Shown: positions 28,297 through 38,414 of the stretch, in pieces
How positions within the stretch are numbered: the first letter of the stretch is position 1
How the letters are laid out: each line of letters opens with the position of its first letter
Source: Lachnospiraceae bacterium
GTDB taxonomy: Bacteria; Bacillota; Clostridia; Lachnospirales; Lachnospiraceae
Direction of reading: 5' to 3'
Length of the DNA stretch: 64,000 nt
NCBI GenBank assembly: GCA_022794265.1
Contig: JAAWEK010000005.1
Coordinates: 62,001-126,000, forward strand
Made by a program: the position numbers and the translations under genes
The notes under the pieces: generated by a model
Seen by the model: only the letters and a program-made list of their open reading frames with translations
What the model was told of the DNA's origin: nothing
Databases searched by the model: none

Positions 28297-30654
28297 TCAT
28301 TCTACAATCGTATGTTCCAGTACCTCTTTCATGGAATTCACATACACAATCTCAATTCCCTGTCTGATTTCTTCTTCAATTTCTTCCACATCCGGCTCAT
28401 TATCCTCTGGCACCAAAACTTTTTTAATACCGAATAACCTGGCTGCCAGAATCTTTTCCTTTAGACCGCCGATGGGCAGTACATTTCCACGAAGCGTTAC
28501 TTCTCCGGTCATGGCCACATCGGAACTAACCTTTTTCCCAGTTATGGCGCTGAACAATGCCGTGGCCATGGTCACACCTGCCGACGGTCCGTCCTTCGGA
28601 ACGGCTCCCTCCGGCACATGCAGATGAAAATCATTTTCCGTAAATGTTTTCTTATCTATTCCGTGTTCCGGCGCAATCATTCTTACATAACTGTATGCAA
28701 TATTGGCAGATTCCTTCATTACGTCTCCCAGTTTTCCGGTTAATTTCAGCTTTCCGGTTCCGGGCATCATATTTACTTCAATTTCCAGCGTATCGCCTCC
28801 CACGCTGGTCCATGCCAGTCCCCGGACAATGCCCACCATATCTTTCTTTTTCTTCTTTTCATCTTTGTATTTGGGATTTCCCAGCAGTTCCGCCAGATTC
28901 TTATCCGTCACCCTTAACTCTTCAAAATTACCCTCCAGTATGCCGATAGCCGCCTTTCTGCACAACTTTCCGATGAGACGTTCCAGTTCTCTTACACCGG
29001 CTTCTCTGGTATATTTAGTAATGATGGAATTCAATGCCTTGTTGGTAATATTCAGCTGTTTCCTGTCCAGACCGTTTTCCAGACGCTGCTTTTTAACCAG
29101 ATAATCTCTGGCAATGTGTTCTTTCTCATTGGATGTATAACTGCTGACCGGAATGATTTCCATTCGGTCCCGCAGAGGTTTCGGAATTCCGGAAATATCA
29201 TTGGCAGTTGCCATAAAAAACACTTCGGATAAATCCACAGGCATTTCCAGATAGCGGTCCACAAATCTTGAATTCTGCTCGCCGTCCAGTACCTCTAACA
29301 ATGCGGAAGAAGGATCTCCCTTATAATCTTTTCCCAGTTTGTCTATTTCATCAAACACAATCAGCGGATTGCTGACACCTGCATTTATCAGGGCTTCCGC
29401 AATTCTTCCGGGTTTGGCACCGATATATGTCCTTCTGTGTCCACGGATTTCGGATTCGTCACTGACACCGCCCAGACAGATTCTGACATACTGTTTGTTC
29501 ATGGCATCCGCCACCGATCTTGCAATGGAAGTTTTACCGGTTCCCGGCGGGCCCACAAGACAAAGAACCGGGCTTTTATAATTACCGGTTTTCCCTTTGG
29601 TAAATATTCTGACTGCCAGAAATTCTATGATACGTTCCTTTATCTTTGTCAGTCCGTAATGGGCGGAATTTAAAATCTCTTCCGCTTTTTTTAAGTCCAG
29701 ATTATCCTGAGATACTTTATTCCAAGGCAGCGACACGATGGTCTCCACATAATTCTGAATTACATTGGCTTCCGAAGACTGCTGGGACATACGTTTCAGT
29801 TTCTTTAATTCTTTGTATAACTTTTCTTTTACATAGTCCTTTGCATCCAGATTGTCTACCTGACTCCTCAATTCACCGGCAAACTCATCTTCTCCTTCAT
29901 CTCCCAGTTCTTCCCGTATCAGCCGCATCTGTTCACGAAGCACATAATCTTTCTGATTTTTCTCCACTCTGCCTTTGACTTTCTTCCGAAAATCATTTGC
30001 AACCGCACAGATTTCAATTTCATTGCTGAGCAGAACCGCAATTTCATCCAGCAGTTCATCTACATTATCCAGTTCGAAAAGTTCCTGCCGCTTCTCATTG
30101 GTTATAGATAAAATATTTACCAGTTTCCAGATATCTCTATATAAATTGGAACTCTTCATGATTTTAGCTGTATATTCGTTAGGAATCTTCCCATTTATTT
30201 TTGAAAAAACATCAAATTTTTCCCGAATCACCTCTAATTTTGCCTGATACACAGGAACCGCCCAAATTTCATCCGCAAGTTCCTCCGGCTCCGGCTCTAT
30301 CACCAAACGCAGATAATCTAAGTCTTCCGCCTCATAATCGCCATATATTTTTGCCCTCTTCTGACCTTCAATCATGATACGGTAATTATTATCTCCCGTT
30401 TTAATCGCCTGCTTAATCAGTGCAATGGTTCCGTGCCGATACAGATTTCTGGTTTTTCTTTCATCAGACGAATCCTGTTCCAGTGCAGCCAGCAATATCT
30501 TCTTATCCTCTGCCATGGCATTTTTAAATGCCTCATAGGATTCATTATCTGTAATATCTATATGCGCCAGAACTCCGGGTAAAATAGTTCTGTTATTTGT
30601 CACAATTGCCGGAATATCCAGCAATTGAATTTCAGTCTCCTCTGATTTTTTCAT
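28297..30654 (-). CDS. lon: ATP-dependent protease La
   Basis: Lon degrades misfolded and selected regulatory proteins in the cytoplasm. The 785-residue protein has the N-terminal substrate domain (about 10-210), a coiled-coil segment, the AAA+ module with Walker A LVGPPGTGKTSIAR near residue 355 and Walker B LIVFDEIDKLG, and the C-terminal peptidase with catalytic Ser in VPKDGPSAGVTM and Lys in IGGLKEKILAA. ATG at 30654 directly after GGAGGAGACT is clearly better than the ORF start at 30726. It lies between clpX (separated by a terminator-like hairpin) and ysxC. Confidence 0.97.
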   Translation of the reverse strand: MKKSEETEIQLLDIPAIVTNNRTILPGVLAHIDITDNESYEAFKNAMAEDKKILLAALEQDSSDERKTRNLYRHGTIALIKQAIKTGDNNYRIMIEGQKRAKIYGDYEAEDLDYLRLVIEPEPEELADEIWAVPVYQAKLEVIREKFDVFSKINGKIPNEYTAKIMKSSNLYRDIWKLVNILSITNEKRQELFELDNVDELLDEIAVLLSNEIEICAVANDFRKKVKGRVEKNQKDYVLREQMRLIREELGDEGEDEFAGELRSQVDNLDAKDYVKEKLYKELKKLKRMSQQSSEANVIQNYVETIVSLPWNKVSQDNLDLKKAEEILNSAHYGLTKIKERIIEFLAVRIFTKGKTGNYKSPVLCLVGPPGTGKTSIARSVADAMNKQYVRICLGGVSDESEIRGHRRTYIGAKPGRIAEALINAGVSNPLIVFDEIDKLGKDYKGDPSSALLEVLDGEQNSRFVDRYLEMPVDLSEVFFMATANDISGIPKPLRDRMEIIPVSSYTSNEKEHIARDYLVKKQRLENGLDRKQLNITNKALNSIITKYTREAGVRELERLIGKLCRKAAIGILEGNFEELRVTDKNLAELLGNPKYKDEKKKKKDMVGIVRGLAWTSVGGDTLEIEVNMMPGTGKLKLTGKLGDVMKESANIAYSYVRMIAPEHGIDKKTFTENDFHLHVPEGAVPKDGPSAGVTMATALFSAITGKKVSSDVAMTGEVTLRGNVLPIGGLKEKILAARLFGIKKVLVPEDNEPDVEEIEEEIRQGIEIVYVNSMKEVLEHTIVE

Positions 30655-30690
30655 AGTCTCCTCCACTCTGTCAAAACAATATAAATCTAA

Positions 30691-30723
30691 AATTGGATTG
30701 CGGCATAACACTGCAATCCAATT
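30691..30723 (-). terminator. Terminator-like hairpin between clpX and lon
   Basis: AATTGGATTGC (30691-30701) pairs with GCAATCCAATT (30713-30723) around an 11-nt loop. On the minus strand the stem is followed by TTAGATTT, a weak T-tract, so partial termination after clpX is likely, separating lon expression from clpX. Confidence 0.65.
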
Positions 30724-30752
30724 CATTTTAAGTTAAGACCGAATTATGGTTT

Positions 30753-32036
30753 TCAGGCCCCGAATCTTTTCTTGGTACCTATCTTTTTTAATTCTTTTTC
30801 ATTCAGCCGGATAATATCAGGTTCCGCATTTGATTCAATCACGTCTTTTGTTATTATACATTTATCAATTGTTTCGTCTGACGGAATCTTAAACATAATA
30901 TCCATTAATGCTGATTCCATAATGGAGCGCAGCCCCCTGGCTCCGGTCTTTCTTTCAAAAGACTTTTCTGCAATTAATTCCAGCGCCTCGTCAGTAAATG
31001 AAAGGTCTACTCCGTCCAGTTCAAACATCTTCTTATACTGTTTTACCAATGCATTCTTCGGCTCTTTCAGTATCCGTATTAGTGCTTTTTTATCCAGGGA
31101 TTCCAGTGAAACTGTCATCGGAACTCTTCCGATAAATTCAGGAATCAGACCGAATTTTACCAAATCCTGAGGCATGACCTGAGGAAACAGCACATCAATA
31201 ACTTCTTCCCTTCTGTCCGATATCTCTGCGTTAAATCCGATGGATTTCTTATCCATCCGGTTTTCAATAATCTTTTCCAGACCATCAAAAGCTCCGCCGC
31301 AGATAAACAGTATATTGGTTGTATCGATTGGTATCATTTCCTGATTCGGATGCTTTCTTCCTCCCTGAGGCGGAACGGAAGCCTGTGTTCCTTCCAGTAT
31401 CTTCAGTAATGCCTGCTGTACGCCTTCACCAGAAACATCTCTTGTAATGGACACATTTTCAGACTTTTTGGTTATTTTATCAATTTCATCAATATAAATG
31501 ATTCCGTACTGTGCCTTTTCCACATTATAATCAGCCGCCTGAATTACTTTTAAAAGAATGTTTTCTACGTCCTCGCCAACATATCCGGCTTCAGTAAGAG
31601 TTGTAGCATCCGCTATGGCAAATGGAACATTCAGTAATTTTGCCAGTGTCTGTGCCAAATAAGTTTTACCGGAACCCGTCGGTCCAAGCATCAATATATT
31701 ACTTTTCTGAATCTCAACATCTAACTCTTTCCCTGACAATATCCTTTTGTAATGGTTATAGACTGCTACGGATAATACCTTCTTTGCCTCGTCCTGTCCG
31801 ATTACATATTCGTCCAGAAATTCTTTAATCTGTTCCGGCTTCAAAAGATTGATATCCAAATCACCGCCTCTGCTGACTTCTTCCTCAAATTCCTCGTCAA
31901 TAATATCTCCGCAAATATCAATACATTCATCGCAGATATATACACCATTTGGTCCGGCAATCAGTTTTCTAACCTGGTTTTGAGATTTTCCGCAAAAGGA
32001 ACATCTGCATGATTTCTCATCTATATTTCTTGCCAT
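30753..32036 (-). CDS. clpX: ATP-dependent Clp protease ATP-binding subunit ClpX
   Basis: ClpX unfolds substrates and feeds them to ClpP. The 427-residue protein starts with a zinc-binding domain (CSFCGKS near 13 and CDECID near 36), then the AAA+ module with Walker [16 protein letters not shown] near residue 117, Walker [11 protein letters not shown], the pore motif GYVGEDVE, and the IGF-type ClpP-contact loop, here reading KSIGFNAEI. The gene follows clpP by 61 nt on the same strand. A weak AAAG is the only Shine-Dalgarno candidate. Complete and typical. Confidence 0.97.
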   Translation of the reverse strand: MARNIDEKSCRCSFCGKSQNQVRKLIAGPNGVYICDECIDICGDIIDEEFEEEVSRGGDLDINLLKPEQIKEFLDEYVIGQDEAKKVLSVAVYNHYKRILSGKELDVEIQKSNILMLGPTGSGKTYLAQTLAKLLNVPFAIADATTLTEAGYVGEDVENILLKVIQAADYNVEKAQYGIIYIDEIDKITKKSENVSITRDVSGEGVQQALLKILEGTQASVPPQGGRKHPNQEMIPIDTTNILFICGGAFDGLEKIIENRMDKKSIGFNAEISDRREEVIDVLFPQVMPQDLVKFGLIPEFIGRVPMTVSLESLDKKALIRILKEPKNALVKQYKKMFELDGVDLSFTDEALELIAEKSFERKTGARGLRSIMESALMDIMFKIPSDETIDKCIITKDVIESNAEPDIIRLNEKELKKIGTKKRFGA

Positions 32037-32097
32037 ACAATAAACTTTGCCTTTCTCTATTCTCTATAATGGCCCATTTCCGTTAACGGGCATTGAA

Positions 32098-32679
32098 CTA
32101 TCGACTCTCTATTACTTTATCAATCAATCCGTATTCTGTTGCCTCTGCAGCTGTCATATAGTTATCACGTTCCGTATCCCTCTCAATGATTTCCAGCGGT
32201 TTTCCCGTATTTTTAGCAAGAATCTCATTTAATTTCTTACGTGTCTTTAAGATATGCTCTGCAGCTATCTGAATCTCCGTTGCCTGCCCCTTTGCACCGC
32301 CTAACGGCTGGTGAATCATGATTTCCGCATTCGGTAATGCAAATCTCTTACCTTTTGCCCCGCCAGACAGCAGAAATGCTCCCATACTGGCTGCCATGCC
32401 GATGCAAATCGTAGATACATCGCACTTTACATAATTCATTGTATCATAAATGGCCATACCTGCCGTTACAGAACCTCCTGGACTGTTTATATATAACTGA
32501 ATATCTTTCGACGGGTCCTCCGATTCTAAAAATAATAACTGTGCAACTACCAGACTGGCTGTAGTCTCATTAACCTCTTCCCCCAGAAAAATGATTCTAT
32601 CCTTTAAAAGTCTTGAATAAATATCATATGATCTTTCACCTTTTCCTGTTTGTTCAACGACATAAGGTACTAAACTCAT
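32098..32679 (-). CDS. clpP: ATP-dependent Clp protease proteolytic subunit
   Basis: The 193-residue serine peptidase forms the tetradecameric chamber used by ClpX (and ClpC if present). The catalytic triad is Ser-98 in [11 protein letters not shown], His-123 in [10 protein letters not shown] and Asp-172 in [10 protein letters not shown]. The N-terminal [20 protein letters not shown] is standard. GGAGGG precedes the ATG. It stands between tig and clpX, the classic Firmicute order. Confidence 0.97.
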   Translation of the reverse strand: MSLVPYVVEQTGKGERSYDIYSRLLKDRIIFLGEEVNETTASLVVAQLLFLESEDPSKDIQLYINSPGGSVTAGMAIYDTMNYVKCDVSTICIGMAASMGAFLLSGGAKGKRFALPNAEIMIHQPLGGAKGQATEIQIAAEHILKTRKKLNEILAKNTGKPLEIIERDTERDNYMTAAEATEYGLIDKVIESR

Positions 32680-32755
32680 CTGAAAACCCTCCTACATATA
32701 TATTTTCTTAATGGGCCCGCAATATGCGAACCCATTTTTTCCTTTTTTACCGGAA

Positions 32756-34042
32756 TTAAACTTCTTTGGCAGATTCTGCCACTAAATCTGCTGCTTTTGA
32801 TACTGCAATATCAGATTTCATGTTTTCTTTATCTTTCTCCGTTAATAATGTCTTAAGCTTATCCGCTTCCATCTGGTATGCAGAAGCCATATCCTGAATT
32901 TCTTTTTCCAGTTCTTCTTCCGATATCTGAATTTCTTCTGCCTTCGCAATGGCTTCCAGAACCAGTCTGGACTGAATCCGTTTCAATGCCTGCGGTTTCA
33001 TCTGTTCCAACAGCATATCAGCAGTTAAACCTGTATACTGGAAGTACTGCTCTACCGAAAGTCCCTGCTGGCTTAACCGTCTTGAAAAATCTTCTGCCAT
33101 CTGTCTGACCTGGGTCTCAATCATCGGCTCAGGAATTTCCATTTTTGCATTCTCTATAATCTTTTCGATTGCGGCATCTTCTTTTGCAGCTTTGGCTTCT
33201 TTGGCTTTGCGTTCTTCAATTTTATTCTTAATACTGTCTTTATATTCCGCAACCGTTGAAAATTCTGAAACATCTTCCACAAAATCATCATCCAGTTCCG
33301 GAAGTTCTTTCTTCTTTATTTCTTTAACCGTAACTTTGAACAACGCAGGCTTTCCTTTTAATTCCTCTGCATGATACTCTTCCGGGAATGTGACATTGAC
33401 TTCGGTCTCTTCGCCGATATTCTTTCCAATCAGCTGCTCTTCAAAGGTATCTATAAAGGAATGGGAACCAATCGTCAGCGGATAGTCTTCTCCTTTGCCA
33501 CCTTCAAAAGCTTCACCGTCTACAAATCCTTCAAAATCTATAACTGTCATATCACCGTCTTCCACAGCTCTGTCATCTACGGTTATGATTCTGGAATTCT
33601 GTTCTCTCTCTTTATCTATTTCAGCCATGATGTCCTCTTCCGTCACCTCTGTTTCGCTCTTCGGAACCTCGACACCCTTGTATTCACCCAGTTCAACTTC
33701 CGGTTTTACCGCAACTTCCGCAGTGAATATGAACTCTTTTCCTTTTTCAATCTGTACAACTTCAATCTTTGGCTGTGATACTATCTCTAATTCGCTTTCA
33801 GACGCTGCTTTTTCATATGCGGCCGGAATCATGTCATTAGCGGCATCTTCATAGAATACACCGACTCCATACATTTTCTCAACCATCTGACGCGGCACTT
33901 TTCCTTTCCGGAATCCCGGTATGCTGATTTTTGATTTCTGTTTCTGATATGCTCTCTGTAAAGCGCTTTCTACTTCCTCAGCAGATACCTCAATCGTCAG
34001 TTTAGCCATATTTTTTTCCAGCGTTTCCACTTGTAAGCTCAT
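32756..34042 (-). CDS. tig: Trigger factor
   Basis: Trigger factor is the ribosome-bound chaperone and peptidyl-prolyl isomerase. The 428-residue protein shows the ribosome-binding signature PGFRKGKVPRQ near residue 40, the PPIase (FKBP-like) domain at about 150-245 with VIDFEGFVDGEAFEGGKGED and FEEQLIGKNIGEE, and a helical C-terminal cradle. ATG at 34042 is preferred to the one at 34057 because GGAGG is exactly spaced before it. It heads the tig-clpP-clpX-lon-ysxC block. Confidence 0.95.
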   Translation of the reverse strand: MSLQVETLEKNMAKLTIEVSAEEVESALQRAYQKQKSKISIPGFRKGKVPRQMVEKMYGVGVFYEDAANDMIPAAYEKAASESELEIVSQPKIEVVQIEKGKEFIFTAEVAVKPEVELGEYKGVEVPKSETEVTEEDIMAEIDKEREQNSRIITVDDRAVEDGDMTVIDFEGFVDGEAFEGGKGEDYPLTIGSHSFIDTFEEQLIGKNIGEETEVNVTFPEEYHAEELKGKPALFKVTVKEIKKKELPELDDDFVEDVSEFSTVAEYKDSIKNKIEERKAKEAKAAKEDAAIEKIIENAKMEIPEPMIETQVRQMAEDFSRRLSQQGLSVEQYFQYTGLTADMLLEQMKPQALKRIQSRLVLEAIAKAEEIQISEEELEKEIQDMASAYQMEADKLKTLLTEKDKENMKSDIAVSKAADLVAESAKEV

Positions 34043-34213
34043 TAAATTTTCCTCCATTCCGCCCTCTGTAAGGCTTGCTATTTTTCAGCAGTATATCGGT
34101 TTTTATTCATAGTGTTATACAATATATACCAATCAGAAATACTGCAGTAATTTCAAAATTATTCCATTTTCATTGTAACATCGTTGTATTATATCATAAA
34201 GAAATCATTTAGT

Positions 34214-35041
34214 CTATCTTTTTTTCTCTGGTACCAGCGTTTCCACTGTCTCCAGTACCTGAGTAGCTCCTGTATTAAATTCAACAACCAGCTTTTTAAC
34301 CTCATATAACCTTCCGTTTCTCTTAATATTATTTCTCACCGTTCGGGTAGCAACAATATATTTTGATGTGGAACAGCTGATGGTGACCACATCCCCGGAC
34401 AGCAGTTCAATCACCGCATTGGGAATATCAGAGTCCTGCCACAGCTGATTGCCCGGGTCCGTAATCAATTCTCTTTTGGTGGTTCCCTGTTCCGGCTGCC
34501 CGCCCGGTTCCTGCCCCCCGTTCTGTCCCGGCTGGCTGTCTGGATTCTGTCCTGTTTCTCCCGGCTGGTTATTACCGGAATTTCCTGGAATTATTTCATT
34601 CGGAACCCCCGGGTCACTGGAAATAATCTGGTCCTGATTTACCGCTCCCACAGTTACATGTTCATCATCCGTAATGGTCACTTTAACATTATCTGTATAT
34701 GTGTCATCTCCATACTTGAATTTATATTCTACATTATAGGTTCCCGGTTTATCATATTTAACTCCTGATGCATTTACCTGTACTGAATAATCTTCTTCTC
34801 CTTTTGCAAAATCCAGCATGGAAGTATAATCTATATCCGTCCCAATTGGCGATATGATATTATCTATATTAACCTCCGGCTTATCTTTGGAAAAGTCCAC
34901 CTTTCCTGTTGCTACCCCCGGTTCTTTTCCATAAGAAATTTTCTTCTCTTTTCCGCAGCCATACAGCATACATACCGCCATTACCGTCACGGCCGCACAG
35001 ATAATGGGTCTTTTTCCAAATTTTAATTTCTCTTTCTTCAT
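34214..35041 (-). CDS. Lipoprotein with Ig-like region and Gly/Pro/Gln-rich linker
   Basis: A 275-residue secreted protein of unknown function. A basic N-terminus and hydrophobic helix end in a lipobox MLYGC, so Cys-29 is the probable lipid anchor. Residues about 50-130 look like a bacterial Ig or cadherin-like sandwich (YDKPGTYNVEYKFKYGDDTYTDNVKVTI). A low-complexity linker (about 145-185, rich in Gly, Pro, Gln and Asn) follows, then a globular C-terminal part. The architecture suits a cell-surface stalk protein. It precedes the DJ-1 gene's downstream position by 19 nt on the same strand, so both may be one transcript. Confidence 0.62.
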   Translation of the reverse strand: MKKEKLKFGKRPIICAAVTVMAVCMLYGCGKEKKISYGKEPGVATGKVDFSKDKPEVNIDNIISPIGTDIDYTSMLDFAKGEEDYSVQVNASGVKYDKPGTYNVEYKFKYGDDTYTDNVKVTITDDEHVTVGAVNQDQIISSDPGVPNEIIPGNSGNNQPGETGQNPDSQPGQNGGQEPGGQPEQGTTKRELITDPGNQLWQDSDIPNAVIELLSGDVVTISCSTSKYIVATRTVRNNIKRNGRLYEVKKLVVEFNTGATQVLETVETLVPEKKR

Positions 35042-35060
35042 ATCAATTTCCTTTCCATTC

Positions 35061-35606
35061 TTACAAAAACTGAATTTTACCAGCTATCTCATCGGATTTT
35101 TCTTTGTCCGCCAGTATCCGAATCAGCTCCAGACCCAGCTCTATGGAAGTTCCCATTCCTCTGGCGGTGGTTATATTGCCATCAGTAACAGCTTTTTCCC
35201 TGACATATTCCGCACCCTGCAATTTATCTTCATATCCCGGAAAACAGGTTGCTTTTTTCCCTTTTAACATTCCAAGCTGTCCTAAAACGCCAGGTGCAGC
35301 ACAAATAGCCGCAATGTTTTTTCCGCTTTCATTAAATTTCCGAAGAGCCTGCACAACCCCGTCATGGGCTGCCAGATTCGGGGTGCCCGGTCCTCCCGGC
35401 AGAAATAACATATCCGCATTATCTGTATTGATTTCATTAAATAATTTATCGGTTTTAATTGTAATATTATGAGAACCCGTAACTTCATACTGGCCGGTTA
35501 TGGATACAGTTTCAATTTCTATATCCGCTCTCCGCAGTAAATCCACAACTGCCAGACCCTCGATTTCTTCAAAACCTTCCGCAAAAAAAGCATAAACTAA
35601 ACTCAT
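35061..35606 (-). CDS. DJ-1/PfpI family protein
   Basis: A 181-residue cytoplasmic protein of the class I glutamine amidotransferase-like fold. The nucleophile elbow AAICAAPGVLGQLG carries the reactive Cys near residue 103; the acidic partner is Glu in FAEGFEEIEG near 16, and FLPGGPGTPNL supplies the oxyanion loop. DJ-1/YajL relatives act in protein deglycation or oxidative stress, still debated. ATG at 35606 is preceded by AGGA; the longer frame to 35702 would run into the repeat cluster and lacks homologous sequence. Separated by 19 nt from the downstream lipoprotein gene. Confidence 0.88.
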   Translation of the reverse strand: MSLVYAFFAEGFEEIEGLAVVDLLRRADIEIETVSITGQYEVTGSHNITIKTDKLFNEINTDNADMLFLPGGPGTPNLAAHDGVVQALRKFNESGKNIAAICAAPGVLGQLGMLKGKKATCFPGYEDKLQGAEYVREKAVTDGNITTARGMGTSIELGLELIRILADKEKSDEIAGKIQFL

Positions 35607-35676
35607 GATTCCTACCAAACACCGGGTAAAACGCCCCGGGGTAATCCTTTCCACAAAATTGTTATAAAAACTTGTT

Positions 35677-35896
35677 CCTCTACTCCGCCATGCTGAGAGC
35701 AATTCCGCTCCGCTCCATTCCTCTCACGGGCTTCGCCCTATAAAAGAATTTCGATATATATTTGCTTTCGTGCCAGCACGACACCACTTCCCTCTACTCC
35801 GCCATGCTGAGAGCAATTCCGCTCCGCTCCATTCCTCTCACGGGCTCCGCCCTATAAAAGAATTTCGATATATATTTGCTTTCGTGCCAGCACGAC
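35677..35896. repeat. Two tandem 106-bp direct repeats
   Basis: Copies at 35677-35782 and 35791-35896 are identical except for one base (CGGGCTTCGCCC against CGGGCTCCGCCC) and are separated by 8 bp. Each runs from CCTCTACTCCGCCATGCTGA to GTGCCAGCACGAC. The region 35607-36075 has no gene; apart from this repeat and the hairpin that overlaps its right end I see nothing else in it. Confidence 0.92.
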
Positions 35897-35920
35897 GCAA
35901 ATATATATCAAAATTCTTTT
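35856..35920. repeat. Hairpin at the right end of the repeat cluster
   Basis: A 24-nt arm at 35856-35879 (AAAAGAATTTCGATAT...) is the reverse complement of 35897-35920 with one mismatch; the loop holds a small CGTGC/GCACG stem. Just beyond it, CATGGCTCATGGCTTAC resembles CATGGGCCATGGGCTTAC in the hairpin at 22.0 kb, so both may derive from one family of palindromic elements. Confidence 0.8.
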
Positions 35921-36075
35921 GCATGGCTCATGGCTTACGTGGACATTATATCATATATCCTGGGGTTTTTCTAATATGTTTATAAATTCTTCATAAAATT
36001 ATGATAGAATTTTATTGGTTCGGGATGTATGATAGTTATGTAATTTTAAATGAATAGCGAGGCATTGGCATTTTT

Positions 36076-36531
36076 ATGGAAATCGAACGCAAATATCTCA
36101 TCCGGCAAATTCCGTTTTCTCTGGAGAATTATAAGTTTCACCAGATTGAACAGGCTTATCTGTGTACGGAACCGGTGTTACGAATCCGCAGGGAGGATAA
36201 TAATTTTTATATTACTTATAAATCCAAAGGACTGATGATCCGGGAAGAACATAATCTTCCTCTGACAGAAGATAGTTATCATCATCTTCTTGGAAAAGCA
36301 GACGGTAATATTATAACTAAAAAACGTTATAAGATTCCATATACTAATATGAGCGGGAGTTATACCATTGAACTTGATATTTTTTCAGGTATCTTCGAGG
36401 GATTGATTCTTGCTGAAGTTGAATTTAAAACAGAAGAAGAGGCTCTGGCTTTTCTTCCGCCGGACTGGTTCGGCAAAGACGTTACCTTTTCTTCAAAATA
36501 CCATAACAGCACATTAAGCAGTTTACATTAA
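36076..36531 (+). CDS. CYTH-domain protein
   Basis: A 151-residue protein of the CYTH (triphosphate tunnel metalloenzyme) superfamily. The defining ExExK motif is at the very start, MEIERKYLI, and later strands carry charged residues expected inside the tunnel (LRIRREDNNFYITYKSKG, KKRYKIPY, IELDIF, AEVEFKTEEEA). Relatives hydrolyse tripolyphosphate or thiamine triphosphate, or act as adenylate cyclases; the bacterial short form usually does the first. CGAGG lies upstream of the ATG at a somewhat long distance. It is followed by the GH13 gene after 60 bp. Confidence 0.87.
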   Translation: MEIERKYLIRQIPFSLENYKFHQIEQAYLCTEPVLRIRREDNNFYITYKSKGLMIREEHNLPLTEDSYHHLLGKADGNIITKKRYKIPYTNMSGSYTIELDIFSGIFEGLILAEVEFKTEEEALAFLPPDWFGKDVTFSSKYHNSTLSSLH

Positions 36532-36591
36532 GCAATTGCAAAACTCATGATTACAGGTTAGAAGTTTATATTATGGAAAGGAGTCTGTCTT

Positions 36592-38358
36592 ATGAATACT
36601 TCCGCTATTTTTCACCGCGCAGTTGATAATTTCTGTTATGCACTAAACAAAGATGACGTTGTTATTAACATCAAAACAGATTATGATATCAAAGAAATCA
36701 CCTTATGCCACGGCGACCCCTTTGGCGCAGGCATTATGGGAGGCAATGACCGTTTTAAATACCAGAAATCCCTGTTTACGAATTGCAAACGTCTGAAAAA
36801 CCACCTGTTCTGGAGTATTACGGTCACACCAGAGTTTAAGCGTCTGGCCTATTTCTTTATTATAACTGATTTGGACGGAAATACTTTATATCTGCTGGAG
36901 GATAATTTTTACACCCCGGATGAATTTAAGTCTTACAAGGGCCGGTATCAATATTTTTATTTTCCCTGGATGAATACTTCCGATATTTTTGAAACGCCGA
37001 GCTGGGTAAACCGCACTGTCTGGTATCAGATTTTTATTGACCGCTTCTGTAACGGAAATCCGGAACTGAATCCCAAGGATGTAAAGCCCTGGGGCGATGC
37101 AAAAAAGCCGGTTAAATATCTGGATTATTACGGCGGCGATTTGCCGGGTATCACTTCAAAGCTGGATTATCTGGCGGAACTTGGCATCACCGGACTCTAT
37201 CTGACACCAGTCTGCAAAGGCCGCAGCAATCATAAATACGATACCGCCAGCTACTCTAAAATCGATCCGCATTTCGGCACGGACCAGGATATGATAAACC
37301 TTGTGGGTTCCGCCCATAAACATGGTATAAAAGTAATGATGGACGGAGTATTTAATCATAGCGGCGCTTTATTCAAACCCTGGCAGGACGTATTAAAATA
37401 TGGTCCTGAATCCAAATATTATGACTGGTTTATGATTAATAAATGGCCGTTTCAATCCGGTACTCCTTTTAATACCAATGCAAAATCCGGAAATTACTAT
37501 ACCTTTGGTTTTTTTGATAATATGCCAAAACTCAATACCAATCACCCAAAGGTTATAAAATACATATTAAAAGTATGTAAATGCTGGATTACAAAATATG
37601 ATATCGACGGACTGCGTCTGGATGTAGCCGGAGAGATTTCCCACACATTATGTAAAGCCCTGCGGCGGGAGTTAAAAGCGTTAAAACCGGACTTTTATAT
37701 TTTAGGCGAATTGTGGCATGATTCCACACCATGGCTGAGAGGGGATGAATATGATTCGGTAATGAATTACCCGTTTCAGGACGGTATCAATGATTTCTGG
37801 ACGGACACCAAAAAAACTTCCGTTGATTTTGAATATGCCGTTAATCGCTGTTACTCCCTGTATATGAAACAGGTAAATGATGTTTTATTTAATTTACTGG
37901 ATTCCCATGATACCATCCGGCTGGTCACCAAACTGAAAAGTATTCCGCAGTTTTACCAGCAGCTTGTAATATTATTTACCATGCCTGGTACCGTTTGCAT
38001 TTATTACGGTACGGAAATTGCCATGGAAGGCGGACGTGATCCTGACTGCAGACGTTGTATGCCCTGGACGGATATTGAAAACGGAGCATATGCTGACAGA
38101 ATTTCAACCATAAAATCTCTGATCAACATCCGAAAGAGCCTCCCGGCTGCAAGAAGCGATAACTACTGTTTTAATATCATAGAAAATGCGCCGCGAATAT
38201 TATCTTATACCAAATATGATAATAGCGGAAAACCTTTAAATATTATTCTAAATTGCTCCGATAACGATTACCCGTTTGAAATTCCAGGTAAAAAAATTAT
38301 ATTTGCAAAATTTTATAAAAATAATATAATAAAACCAAATGGATTTTTAATTTACTGA
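36592..38358 (+). CDS. GH13 alpha-glucan hydrolase (neopullulanase/cyclomaltodextrinase type)
   Basis: A 588-residue cytoplasmic glycosidase; no signal peptide is present. Residues 1-125 match the N-domain (CBM34-like) of the neopullulanase group, ending PSWVNRTVWYQIFIDRFCNG. The catalytic barrel has region I DGVFNHSG, region II GLRLDVAGE with nucleophile Asp, region III FYILGELWHD with the acid/base Glu and region IV LLDSHDT. Likely substrates are maltodextrins, cyclodextrins or pullulan fragments. AAAGGAG precedes the ATG. The following AraC-type gene may control it; a branching enzyme lies 7 kb away. Confidence 0.92.
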   Translation: MNTSAIFHRAVDNFCYALNKDDVVINIKTDYDIKEITLCHGDPFGAGIMGGNDRFKYQKSLFTNCKRLKNHLFWSITVTPEFKRLAYFFIITDLDGNTLYLLEDNFYTPDEFKSYKGRYQYFYFPWMNTSDIFETPSWVNRTVWYQIFIDRFCNGNPELNPKDVKPWGDAKKPVKYLDYYGGDLPGITSKLDYLAELGITGLYLTPVCKGRSNHKYDTASYSKIDPHFGTDQDMINLVGSAHKHGIKVMMDGVFNHSGALFKPWQDVLKYGPESKYYDWFMINKWPFQSGTPFNTNAKSGNYYTFGFFDNMPKLNTNHPKVIKYILKVCKCWITKYDIDGLRLDVAGEISHTLCKALRRELKALKPDFYILGELWHDSTPWLRGDEYDSVMNYPFQDGINDFWTDTKKTSVDFEYAVNRCYSLYMKQVNDVLFNLLDSHDTIRLVTKLKSIPQFYQQLVILFTMPGTVCIYYGTEIAMEGGRDPDCRRCMPWTDIENGAYADRISTIKSLINIRKSLPAARSDNYCFNIIENAPRILSYTKYDNSGKPLNIILNCSDNDYPFEIPGKKIIFAKFYKNNIIKPNGFLIY

Positions 38359-38414
38359 TATTGGTGGCAATTGATTAATCGTTTTGTACACCTGACAAAG
38401 ATTGGAGTAAACAA

